A stretch of DNA of 54,859 bases from Bacteroidales bacterium (lineage in GTDB: Bacteria > Bacteroidota > Bacteroidia > Bacteroidales > P3), in NCBI GenBank assembly GCA_017428115.1, contig JAFRRK010000074.1, forward strand, positions 1 to 54,859. Direction: 5' to 3'. Each line of letters starts with the position of its first letter. Within the stretch, counting starts at the first letter, position 1. The translations under genes and the position numbers were made by a program. The notes under the pieces were generated by a model. It did not search any database. It had not been told where the DNA came from and saw only the letters and a list, made by a program, of their open reading frames with translations. Positions 6,988-15,337 of the stretch are shown here, piece after piece.

Positions 6988-9402
6988 TTACTGCTTGATG
7001 CGCATGCGGTAGAACGAGCGATAGACGAACACGAGGGCTACAATGAGGAAGATGATGCCCACGTATGGGGCGATGGAGCGGAATCCCGGGCTGATGGCAA
7101 TCTCCATAGCGAGGACCCCGAAGAGTGTGGTGAATTTGATGATGGGGTTGAGGGCGACAGAGCTGGTGTCTTTGAAGGGGTCGCCCACGGTGTCGCCGAC
7201 CACGCTCGCGTCGTGGAGGGGGGTGCCTTTGGCAGCCATGTCTACTTCAACCACTTTCTTGGCATTGTCCCATGCGCCGCCGGCGTTGGCCATGTAGACG
7301 GCTTGGAACAGGCCGAAGACGGCTATGCTGACCAAGTAGCTGACAAAGAGGCATACGGCACTTTCGCCACCAATGCTTTCGGGCGAGGAGAAGCAGGCAA
7401 ATGCTAGGGCGAAACAGAAGATGGCGATGAAGATGTTGATCATGCCGTGCTGGGCATAGGTGGTGCATATCTTGACCACTTCTTGGCTTTTCTCGGTGTC
7501 GGCTTTTTTAGGCGCATTGGCATCGAGTTTGATGTTTGCTTCGATGTATTCTACAGCGCGGTTGGCACCAGTGGTGACCGCCTGCATTGAGGCCCCGGTG
7601 AACCAGAAGATGACGCATCCGCCGAGGATGAAGCCTACGATGCTGTAGGGGTTGAGCAGGTTGAGTATGGCGGAGGGCTCTATGCCGAGGGTCTTCTGGA
7701 TGAGGAGGATTAGGGAGAATATCATGGTGGTGGCACCCACTACGGCTGTGCCTATGAGTACGGGCTTGGCTGTGGCCTTGAAGGTGTTGCCGGCACCGTC
7801 GTTGGCCTCGAGGTAGTGCTTGGCTTTCTCGAAGTCGGGGGTGAAGCCGAATTCTGATTTCACCTCTTTGGTGACACGCTCTTTGTCGTCCTCGATGAGT
7901 GATAGTTCGTATACGCTCTGGGCGTTGTCAGTGACGGGGCCGTAGCTGTCGACGGCGATGGTGACGGGTCCCATGCCCAGCATGCCGAAGGCGACTAGGC
8001 CGAAGGCGAATATGGAGTAGTAGCTGCCGAAGAGCGGTTCGATGCCGAAGATGCTGGAGGCGGCATAGGCGATGACCATGAGCAGTACGAATACCATGCC
8101 TGTCCAGAACCCGCCAAAATTGCCGGCCACTATGCCGCTGAGTATGTTGAGTGAGGCGCCGCCTTGCTGGGAGGCTTTGACCACCTCGCGCACATGCTTG
8201 GAGTTGGGGGAGGTGAAGAGCTTGGTGAGTTCGGGGATGAGGGCAGCGCCGAGGGTGCCGCAGCTGATGATTATGGAGAGTGCAAGCCAAAGATTGGGAA
8301 CCGCTGCATTGAGTTCGGGCTTGTTGAGTATGAGGTGGCTGGCAAGGAAGGTGCCTAGGATGCTAAGGATGGAGGTTGTCCACACGAGGCTGGAGAGGGG
8401 CTTCTCGAAGTCGAGGTCGTCGGCACGGCCATATTTTGCCTTGGCGATGGCTCCATTGATGTAGTAGGCCAGCACAGAGGCAATGATGCCGAGTATGCGC
8501 ATGACGAAGATCCATACAAGCAGGGGCACTTGGAACTCCTGCGGTACAGCAAGGAGGATGAAGCTGACCAGTGCCACGCCGGTGACGCCGTAGGTTTCGA
8601 AGCCATCGGCGGTGGGGCCGATGCTGTCGCCGGCGTTGTCGCCTGTGCAGTCGGCAATGACACCGGGATTGCGCGGGTCGTCTTCGCCAATCTTGAATAT
8701 CACTTTCATAAGGTCGCTGCCGATGTCGGCAATCTTGGTGAAGATGCCGCCGGCAATGCGCAGCGCGCTAGCTCCAAGGCTTTCGCCAATGGCAAAGCCG
8801 ATGAAGCAGCTGCCAGCCAAGTGTTCGGGCATGAAGAGTAGGATGATGAGCATGAGCACAAGCTCGATGCAGATGAGTACGATGCCGATGCTCATGCCGG
8901 CGCGGAGAGGGATGTTGAGCAGGTCGAGCGGGCGGCGGCGCAGGGAGGCAAAAGCCATGCGCGAGTTGGCATAGGTGTTCATCCTCACTCCAAACCAGGC
9001 CACACCGTAGGAGCCGAGAATGCCGATGACAGTCCAGGCAAGCACAAGGCATACGGAGCCTATGTCCATGTGCGACAGCACGCCAAAGTAGAGAGCGATA
9101 GTGAGGCCTATGAAGATGAAGAGCACCACTAGGAACTTGCCCTGCTGGCGCAGGTAGGTGGCGCAGGTTTTAAAGATGACATTGCCTATCTCCAGCATGG
9201 AGGAATGGGCTTTGAGTTTGCGGACTTTGAAAAACTGGTAGAATCCGAACAGCAGTCCGAGGATGACTATGAGGAACCCCCAGTAGAGAATTTTTGTTTG
9301 AGGATTGGCAGCAAAGCCTGTGGGCATTTGCAAATCAGCTTCGCTTGCAAAGGTAAAAAAGGGTAGGGCAAGCGCGGATAGTAAAGAAAGCAATTTCTTC
9401 AT
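6988..9402 (-). CDS. hppA: Membrane-bound proton/sodium-translocating pyrophosphatase
   Basis: Integral membrane pump that couples pyrophosphate hydrolysis to H+ and/or Na+ export. 804 residues with about 16 hydrophobic segments. The pyrophosphate site motif is EDDPRNPGVIADCTGDNAGD, and a C-terminal set of Asp/Lys residues (VGDTVGDPFKDTSSVALNP) completes it. The segment GNTFKATAKP has a Lys where K+-dependent enzymes usually carry Ala, which suggests a K+-independent type. The core motif also differs from the usual plant and Rhodospirillum form (DSIGPTADGFETYG rather than the common DCAGMAADLFETYA), so it may belong to a divergent branch; the transported ion cannot be decided here. It has a signal-like N-terminus. 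It shares an interlocked promoter region with argS. Confidence 0.93.
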   Translation of the reverse strand: MKKLLSLLSALALPFFTFASEADLQMPTGFAANPQTKILYWGFLIVILGLLFGFYQFFKVRKLKAHSSMLEIGNVIFKTCATYLRQQGKFLVVLFIFIGLTIALYFGVLSHMDIGSVCLVLAWTVIGILGSYGVAWFGVRMNTYANSRMAFASLRRRPLDLLNIPLRAGMSIGIVLICIELVLMLIILLFMPEHLAGSCFIGFAIGESLGASALRIAGGIFTKIADIGSDLMKVIFKIGEDDPRNPGVIADCTGDNAGDSIGPTADGFETYGVTGVALVSFILLAVPQEFQVPLLVWIFVMRILGIIASVLAYYINGAIAKAKYGRADDLDFEKPLSSLVWTTSILSILGTFLASHLILNKPELNAAVPNLWLALSIIISCGTLGAALIPELTKLFTSPNSKHVREVVKASQQGGASLNILSGIVAGNFGGFWTGMVFVLLMVIAYAASSIFGIEPLFGSYYSIFAFGLVAFGMLGMGPVTIAVDSYGPVTDNAQSVYELSLIEDDKERVTKEVKSEFGFTPDFEKAKHYLEANDGAGNTFKATAKPVLIGTAVVGATTMIFSLILLIQKTLGIEPSAILNLLNPYSIVGFILGGCVIFWFTGASMQAVTTGANRAVEYIEANIKLDANAPKKADTEKSQEVVKICTTYAQHGMINIFIAIFCFALAFACFSSPESIGGESAVCLFVSYLVSIAVFGLFQAVYMANAGGAWDNAKKVVEVDMAAKGTPLHDASVVGDTVGDPFKDTSSVALNPIIKFTTLFGVLAMEIAISPGFRSIAPYVGIIFLIVALVFVYRSFYRMRIKQ

Positions 9403-9460
9403 ATAATGAGAGTTTTGGTTAATATGCTGTAGCCATTAGACAATACAAATATAGTATTTT

Positions 9461-9493
9461 TTGTAAAGATACAAAAAAAAATCGTATTTTTGC
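9461..9493 (+). promoter_or_regulatory. argS promoter
   Basis: Plus strand: TTG (9461-9463), 21-bp spacer, TATTTTTGC (9485-9493), about 54 bp before the argS ATG. It is interlocked base for base with the divergent hppA promoter. Confidence 0.7.
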
Positions 9494-9495
9494 AA
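9463..9495 (-). promoter_or_regulatory. hppA promoter
   Basis: Minus strand: TTG (9495-9493), 21-bp spacer, TATCTTTAC (9471-9463), about 60 bp before the hppA ATG. The last -7 base is shared with the argS -33 TTG. Confidence 0.6.
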
Positions 9496-9546
9496 TCTCA
9501 TTTTTGATTTTGGAATAATGTTTTAAGATAAGTCAATAACGTTGTT

Positions 9547-11346
9547 ATGAATATAGAATTGACCCTTCAGGAGGCGGTGGCATCCGCATTAAAGAAATTA
9601 TACAGTATAGAGATTGCGCATGAAACAGTGGTGCTGCAGAGCACCAAGAAAGAGTTTCAAGGCGATTACACGATAGTGGTATTCCCCTATGTGAAGCAGG
9701 CTCGTCGCAGCCCGGAACAGCTGGCCAACGAGCTGGGCACAGAAGTGAAGGAGAGTGTGCCCGAGGTGAAAGATTATAATGTGGTGAAAGGTTTTTTGAA
9801 CTTGTTGGTAGACGATGACTACTGGGTGCGCTTTGTGGGGCAGACCGTGGGCATGGCTAATTATGGCATTAAGGCTGCCGACGCGGCTGCCGCGCCTGTG
9901 GTGGTGGAATACTCATCGCCCAACACGAACAAGCCCTTGCACCTGGGGCATATACGCAACAACCTGTTAGGATGGTCGGTGAGCGAGTTGCTGGCTGCCA
10001 ATGGTGCGAATGTGAAGAAGGTGAATTTGGTGAACGACCGCGGCATACATATTTGTAAGTCGATGCTGGCCTGGCTGCGCTACGGCAATGGCGAGACACC
10101 AGAGAGCAGCGGTATGAAGGGCGACCATCTGGTGGGAAAATATTATGTGGAGTTTGACAAGCATTATAAAGAAGAAATAGCCACGCTGGTGGCTGGTGGC
10201 ATGGATGAGGAAGAGGCTAAAAAACAAGCTCCGCTGATGCAAGAGGCGCAGGCCATGCTGAAACGTTGGGAAGAGGGTGACAAGGAGGTGCGCGACCTGT
10301 GGACAAGAATGAACGGATGGGTGTATGCCGGCTTTGACGAGACCTATAGCCGCTTGGGCGTAGGCTTTGACAAGATTTATTATGAGTCTAATACCTATCT
10401 GTTGGGTAAGGAGTTGGTGCAGAAGGGGCTGGATATGGGTGTGCTGTTTCGCAAGGAGGATGGCTCGGTGTGGTGTGACCTTACTGGTGACGGCCTCGAC
10501 CAGAAACTGTTGCTGCGGCGCGACGGCACTTCGGTATATATGACCCAAGATTTGGGCACCGCATTGCTACGCCACAATGAATTTGGTGCCGAAAGACTAA
10601 TATATGTGGTTGGCAATGAGCAGGACTACCATTTCAAGGTGTTGAAGCTAATACTCGGCAAGCTGGGATTTGATTGGGCGGAGAAGGTGTATCACCTTTC
10701 ATACGGTATGGTGGAACTGCCAAATGGCAAAATGAAGAGCCGCGAGGGTACGGTGGTTGATGCCGACGACCTGATAGATGAGATGGAGGCAACGGCCGAG
10801 GAGATGTGTCGTGACCATGGCAAGAACGACGACATGACGGAGCAACAACGAAGGGAGTTATACCACATGCTGGCATTGGGAGCACTGAAGTATTTTATCT
10901 TAAAGGTGGACCCTGCCAAGAATATGCTGTTCAATCCTGCAGAGAGTATCGACTTTAATGGTAATACGGGTCCGTTTATTCAATATACTCATGCCCGCAT
11001 ACGCAGCATCGTCCGCAAAGCCGAGGAGCAGGGAATAGATGAGACTGTACCGATGCCGGCAGATGTGGCAATCGGCCTTACCGACAAGGAGAAGGCTGTG
11101 GTGCGCTGTCTGCACGATATGCCGGGGGTGATAGCTTCGGCTGCAGATAATTATAGTCCTGCCATGGTGGCAAACTATGCTTATGATTTGGCCAAGAGTT
11201 TTAACAGTTTCTATCAGGACACCCCCATTCTACGCGAGACAGATGAATCGGTGAAGCGTTTCCGTGTGCAGTTGTGTGCCGTGGTTGCGCTGGTGTTGAA
11301 GAACGCCATGCATATACTTGGTATCGATGTGCCCGAAAGGATGTAG
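9547..11346 (+). CDS. argS: Arginyl-tRNA synthetase
   Basis: Charges tRNA-Arg with arginine. 599 residues, class I. The N-terminal tRNA-recognition (Add-1) domain covers about residues 1-100. The HIGH signature is seen as HLGH (residues 132-135) in SSPNTNKPLHLGHIRNN, and the KMSKS-like loop as KMKSREGTVVDADDLIDE. A C-terminal anticodon-binding helical domain (DALRB) ends in AMHILGIDVPERM. The start at 9547 follows the promoter by the expected distance. The gene is complete and normal. Confidence 0.97.
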   Translation: MNIELTLQEAVASALKKLYSIEIAHETVVLQSTKKEFQGDYTIVVFPYVKQARRSPEQLANELGTEVKESVPEVKDYNVVKGFLNLLVDDDYWVRFVGQTVGMANYGIKAADAAAAPVVVEYSSPNTNKPLHLGHIRNNLLGWSVSELLAANGANVKKVNLVNDRGIHICKSMLAWLRYGNGETPESSGMKGDHLVGKYYVEFDKHYKEEIATLVAGGMDEEEAKKQAPLMQEAQAMLKRWEEGDKEVRDLWTRMNGWVYAGFDETYSRLGVGFDKIYYESNTYLLGKELVQKGLDMGVLFRKEDGSVWCDLTGDGLDQKLLLRRDGTSVYMTQDLGTALLRHNEFGAERLIYVVGNEQDYHFKVLKLILGKLGFDWAEKVYHLSYGMVELPNGKMKSREGTVVDADDLIDEMEATAEEMCRDHGKNDDMTEQQRRELYHMLALGALKYFILKVDPAKNMLFNPAESIDFNGNTGPFIQYTHARIRSIVRKAEEQGIDETVPMPADVAIGLTDKEKAVVRCLHDMPGVIASAADNYSPAMVANYAYDLAKSFNSFYQDTPILRETDESVKRFRVQLCAVVALVLKNAMHILGIDVPERM

Positions 11347-11409
11347 GCTGAGGAGGTTTGTTGCAATTGAGGATAATGGTACAAGAATGAATTAATTGGT
11401 TGATTGTTT

Positions 11410-12129
11410 ATGTTTTATACGCATTCTCTCATCACCCCCAACTATCTTTGTGACCAGTACGACAATTTGTCGCCGTGGGCGGTGGTAAGGTTGTTTCAAG
11501 AGATAGCCTGCCACCATTCCGAGACCCACAGCATCGGTTTCTCGGAGTTGATAAGGCAGGGTAGGGCCTGGGTGGTATGTAGGGCTTATTATCGTTTTGA
11601 CCGTCTGCCACATGAGGCAGAGCCTATTACGTTGAAGACATGGTCGCGGGGGACGGATGGGCTGTTCGCTTTTCGCGATTCGCAGATATTGGATGGCGAA
11701 GGCAATGCCGTTGTTGCCTCATCGACCTACTGGGCTATTATGGAGCTGGGCAGTCGTCATGTGATGCGTATGCACGACTTTATGGATTCGTTTAAGTACT
11801 ACGATGGCTATGCTACAGACAAGCAGCGGCTTGACCGGCTGAGAATGCCTAAGGACGTAGGTGAGCCGCAGCAGGTGGCGCAGTTTAAGGTGGTGCCATC
11901 GATGTTGGACCACACAAATCATGTCAATAATGCCGAGTATGTACGTTGGATTTTTGACACCTTGCCGCAGGGTAGCAACATTGCCACGCCCTACCATCTG
12001 TGCATTGAATACTTACAGGAAACGCAGCCGGGCGAGATGGTGACGATACACAGCCTGCCCACTGCCCAGGGTACATATTTCAGCATTGCCAATCCTCGTG
12101 CCACAGCAGTTATAGCAATACTCTATTAA
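11410..12129 (+). CDS. Acyl-ACP thioesterase (FatA/FatB-like)
   Basis: 239 residues from the ATG at 11410; an upstream in-frame TTG exists but is less likely. Two hot-dog folds are visible: the first half has YLCDQYDNLSPWAVVRLFQE, the second LDHTNHVNNAEYVRWIFDTL. The NHVNNAEYVRW motif is the conserved active-site region of acyl-ACP thioesterases (Asn/His). Such enzymes release fatty acids from acyl carrier protein and end fatty acid synthesis in the cytosol. The gene lies 63 bp after argS and 17 bp before the S41 protease and could be cotranscribed with both. Confidence 0.88.
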   Translation: MFYTHSLITPNYLCDQYDNLSPWAVVRLFQEIACHHSETHSIGFSELIRQGRAWVVCRAYYRFDRLPHEAEPITLKTWSRGTDGLFAFRDSQILDGEGNAVVASSTYWAIMELGSRHVMRMHDFMDSFKYYDGYATDKQRLDRLRMPKDVGEPQQVAQFKVVPSMLDHTNHVNNAEYVRWIFDTLPQGSNIATPYHLCIEYLQETQPGEMVTIHSLPTAQGTYFSIANPRATAVIAILY

Positions 12130-12146
12130 TTACTTCTTTATCAACG

Positions 12147-13766
12147 ATGAAAAAAGTTCTTTTTACTCTACTGGCAGTAACCATTATAATCGGACCCCTC
12201 GAGGCACAAAACAAAAAACACTCATTATTTAAGAAAAAAGAGAAGGTGGTAGACACCCTTCCCGGTTCGAAGCGGCTGTTGGAGGTGTTGAATCTAATAC
12301 AGGACACGTATGTGGTTACTCCTAATACCGACCAGCTGAGCGAGACGGCTATACGTGCGATGTTTCGCTCGCTCGACCCCCATAGTATCTATATACCAGC
12401 CAAGGATGTGAAGCGCTCGAACGAGGCTCTGCAAGGCAATTTTGAGGGGGTGGGTATTTCTTTTTCGGTGGTGAACGACACCATACGCATTGCCGAAGTG
12501 ATAGCCGGCGGCCCTTCTGAAAAGGTGGGGCTATTGCCAGGCGACAAGTTTCTGCGTATCGACGGCATTGCCGCTACGGGCGACAGTGCCAATAACGCTT
12601 TCGCCTTCCGCCATCTGAGAGGCAAGAAAGGCACTATGGTGGTGGTGGATATGCTGCGTGGTGCCGACACATTGACATTCTATATTGAGCGAGACAAGAT
12701 ACCGATCCACTCGGTAGAGGTGTACTTTATGGAGGATGACACGATAGGATACATAGCCTTGCAGCGTTTTGCACGTACTTCGATTGAGGAGTTTCGGAAG
12801 GCTGTTCATCAGTTGCAGCGGCAGGGGATGAAGGCTTTGATACTTGACCTGCGTGGCAACTCGGGCGGCTATTTGGATATAGCGTGTGGGTTGTCTAACG
12901 AGTTTTTGAGCAATGGCAAGCTGATAGTTTATCAACAAGGCCGCACTCGTCCGCGGCAGGACTTCCGTGCCAATAGGTGGGGGTCGTTCCGCAAGGGGAG
13001 TCTCGTCGTGCTTATTGACGAGCAGTCAGCTTCAGCGTCTGAGATTGTCAGCGGTGCTGTGCAGGATTGGGACCGTGGCACCCTAATAGGCCGTCGTACC
13101 TATGGCAAAGGCTTGGTGCAGACCCTCTATAACCTGTCGGATGGCAGTCAGATACGTCTGACAACAGCACGATACTATACCCCATCAGGGCGTTGCATCC
13201 AGCGGCCTTATGCCAACGGCAGCGATGAGTATGACAACGACCTTCGTAATCGGTATAAGCATGGTGAGTTGTTTAGTGCCGACTCAATCCATTTTCCTGA
13301 CTCGCTTCGCTATACTACGGCAGGCGGACGCACTGTATATGGAGGTGGCGGAGTGATGCCCGACATTTTTATTCCAATGGACACCACCCCCTCAACAAAG
13401 TTTTACCAACAGTGTCGGCGTAAGGGTATCATCAACCAGTTTCCGCAGGTGTGGGCTGACCGTCACCGGACAGACCCCCTTGTGGGTGATTTCGACACTT
13501 ATTTGCAACACTTCGACTCGCTTGGCGTTTATCAAGACTTTATTGATTTTGCTGCCAGCAAAGGTGTGGCAAAAGATAGTGTGCAGGAGAATTGTAGCGA
13601 CAGCGTCAGAATATTCAACGATACCTTTTTGATGTTGCAGATTAAAGGTCTGGTGGCAGATAGGCTCTTCGGTCATGGACACTATTACCGTGTGATGAAG
13701 GTGCGTGACGAGTTCTACAAAGTGGCAGTAGCCACGCTCCGCCACGAAGAGAAGGAGGAGCGTTGA
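12147..13766 (+). CDS. S41 family C-terminal processing protease
   Basis: 539 residues. Signal peptide (MKKVLFTLLAVTIIIGPLEAQ), then a PDZ domain (EGVGISFSVVNDTIRIAEVI through GLLPGDKFLRIDGI, about residues 95-180), then the S41 catalytic core. The core shows LDLRGNSGGYLDIA, the nucleophile Ser in DEQSASASEIVSGA and the general base Lys in RRTYGKGLVQ. Such CtpA-like enzymes trim or degrade exported proteins in the periplasm. A C-terminal extension of about 150 residues after the core is common in Bacteroidota versions. Only 17 bp separate it from the thioesterase gene. Confidence 0.93.
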   Translation: MKKVLFTLLAVTIIIGPLEAQNKKHSLFKKKEKVVDTLPGSKRLLEVLNLIQDTYVVTPNTDQLSETAIRAMFRSLDPHSIYIPAKDVKRSNEALQGNFEGVGISFSVVNDTIRIAEVIAGGPSEKVGLLPGDKFLRIDGIAATGDSANNAFAFRHLRGKKGTMVVVDMLRGADTLTFYIERDKIPIHSVEVYFMEDDTIGYIALQRFARTSIEEFRKAVHQLQRQGMKALILDLRGNSGGYLDIACGLSNEFLSNGKLIVYQQGRTRPRQDFRANRWGSFRKGSLVVLIDEQSASASEIVSGAVQDWDRGTLIGRRTYGKGLVQTLYNLSDGSQIRLTTARYYTPSGRCIQRPYANGSDEYDNDLRNRYKHGELFSADSIHFPDSLRYTTAGGRTVYGGGGVMPDIFIPMDTTPSTKFYQQCRRKGIINQFPQVWADRHRTDPLVGDFDTYLQHFDSLGVYQDFIDFAASKGVAKDSVQENCSDSVRIFNDTFLMLQIKGLVADRLFGHGHYYRVMKVRDEFYKVAVATLRHEEKEER

Positions 13767-13955
13767 TTGGTGTCATTGGTGATGTTGACAGGCGAAATGG
13801 ACATTTGTCCGTGAAGATAATGGCTATTATGAGTGAGGTGATGGAGTGAGGGTGGGAGTTTGTCCGAGATATTATGAAGGGAGGGACTGGCGAAAGTCGG
13901 TCCCCTTCGTTTTGTTTGGTGGCGGTGTGAAAAAAAAGAAAAGATGAGGGATTTT

Positions 13956-13988
13956 TTGGCGTGAATGAAAAAAAAAGCGTATATTTGC
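13956..13988 (+). promoter_or_regulatory. Promoter of arcA
   Basis: TTG (13956-13958), 21-bp spacer, TATATTTGC (13980-13988), 68 bp before the arginine deiminase ATG. The -7 box is a perfect consensus. Confidence 0.75.
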
Positions 13989-14056
13989 ATTCACTGCGAC
14001 ATGTTGTGTCGTGGGGGAATTGTGCTGTAAACTAGCACCCTATATGATTTGAATAT

Positions 14057-15310
14057 ATGACTGAAAATACAAAGATAGACAAAACCACTGTAAACGTAGC
14101 GAGCGAATACGGGCATTTGAATGCCGTGTTGTTGCATAGACCTGGAATTGAAATTGAGAGAATGACTCCCGGTAATGCCGGAGAGGCATTGTTTAGCGAT
14201 ATCTTGAGTAAGCATATTGTGGACAAAGAGTATGCAGCCTTTTCTGGTGTGTTGGAAAAGTGGTGCAAGGTGTATTATGTTGAAGATTTGCTGACCCAAT
14301 TGATGGACAATGACGATGTGCGCCAGTATTTGGTTGCACAGAGCTGTAAGCTAGATGACTGCGAATTTTTGGCAGACCAATTGATGGAGCATGACAGCAG
14401 GCAGCTGGCCAGGGAGCTGATAGAGGGTGTGCCTTATCACGCTGATACTGATCCCCAACGCTTTGAGCTGTCGCGTTTTTCGATGAAGCCTCTGTACAAT
14501 TTGTTTTTTACCCGTGATGCGTCGTCGTCGGTGTATGACGAGGTGTTGATTAATTCGATGTCGTTTGCCGTAAGGCAACGAGAGACACTTATCTATAGGG
14601 TGATTTTTGAGTACTTTTTTAGCACAAAGACTTTTTGCGGGCTTGATGCCGATTCTGGTGCACGAACTGAAGGAGGCGATGTGCAAGTGGCTTCGCCCAA
14701 CCTGTTGTGTATTGGCGAGGGTATTCGCACCAATCGTAAGGGCATTATGTATTTGGCTGAAAAGTTTGCCAAGGAAAGGCCAAAGTTCAATATTCTTGTG
14801 CAGGAGCTGCCTCACAAGCCCGATTCGTTCATACATCTTGATATGGTTCATACCTTTTTGGGGAGCCATCAGCTGATGGTGTACCCTCCGCTGTTGGACA
14901 AGACTGGTCTGTTTGCTGGCAAGTCGACAACACGCATCGTGTGCGACAATGGTAATATAAGCACTGAGGAGTATCCCAATATGCTGGAAGGGCTGAATGC
15001 CTGCGGTATGGAAATGGAACCTGTGTTGTGTGGAGGGTTTGATACTTGGTATCAAGACCGTGAACAGTGGCATAGCGGTGCAAACTTCTTTGCACTTGGC
15101 GATGGAAAGGTGATAGGCTATGAGAGAAACGAGCGCACAATTGATGCTTTGGCACATGCAGGCTTTGCTGTGCTGGATGCTGACGATGTGTGCAGCGGCA
15201 AGGTGGAGATGAAGAATTATGACAAGTTTGTTGTTGCCTTTAAGGCTAGTGAGCTTCCTCGTGCAGGCGGTGGTGCCAGATGCATGACGATGCCGATAAA
15301 TAGAGATTAG
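14057..15310 (+). CDS. arcA: Arginine deiminase
   Basis: Hydrolyses arginine to citrulline and ammonia, the first step of the arginine deiminase pathway, in the cytoplasm. 417 residues. Family marks: HLNAVLLHRPGIEIERMTP near the N-terminus, NLFFTRDAS (near 153), the catalytic His in HLDMVHTFLG (near 264), and the nucleophilic Cys409 in GGGARCMTMPINRD at the C-terminus. No arcB, arcC or arcD is adjacent, so further use of citrulline depends on genes elsewhere. It has its own promoter at 13956-13988 and is followed 27 bp later by the DUF2723 gene. Confidence 0.93.
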   Translation: MTENTKIDKTTVNVASEYGHLNAVLLHRPGIEIERMTPGNAGEALFSDILSKHIVDKEYAAFSGVLEKWCKVYYVEDLLTQLMDNDDVRQYLVAQSCKLDDCEFLADQLMEHDSRQLARELIEGVPYHADTDPQRFELSRFSMKPLYNLFFTRDASSSVYDEVLINSMSFAVRQRETLIYRVIFEYFFSTKTFCGLDADSGARTEGGDVQVASPNLLCIGEGIRTNRKGIMYLAEKFAKERPKFNILVQELPHKPDSFIHLDMVHTFLGSHQLMVYPPLLDKTGLFAGKSTTRIVCDNGNISTEEYPNMLEGLNACGMEMEPVLCGGFDTWYQDREQWHSGANFFALGDGKVIGYERNERTIDALAHAGFAVLDADDVCSGKVEMKNYDKFVVAFKASELPRAGGGARCMTMPINRD

Positions 15311-15337
15311 GATTAATGGTTAAACAAAAACAATAAA

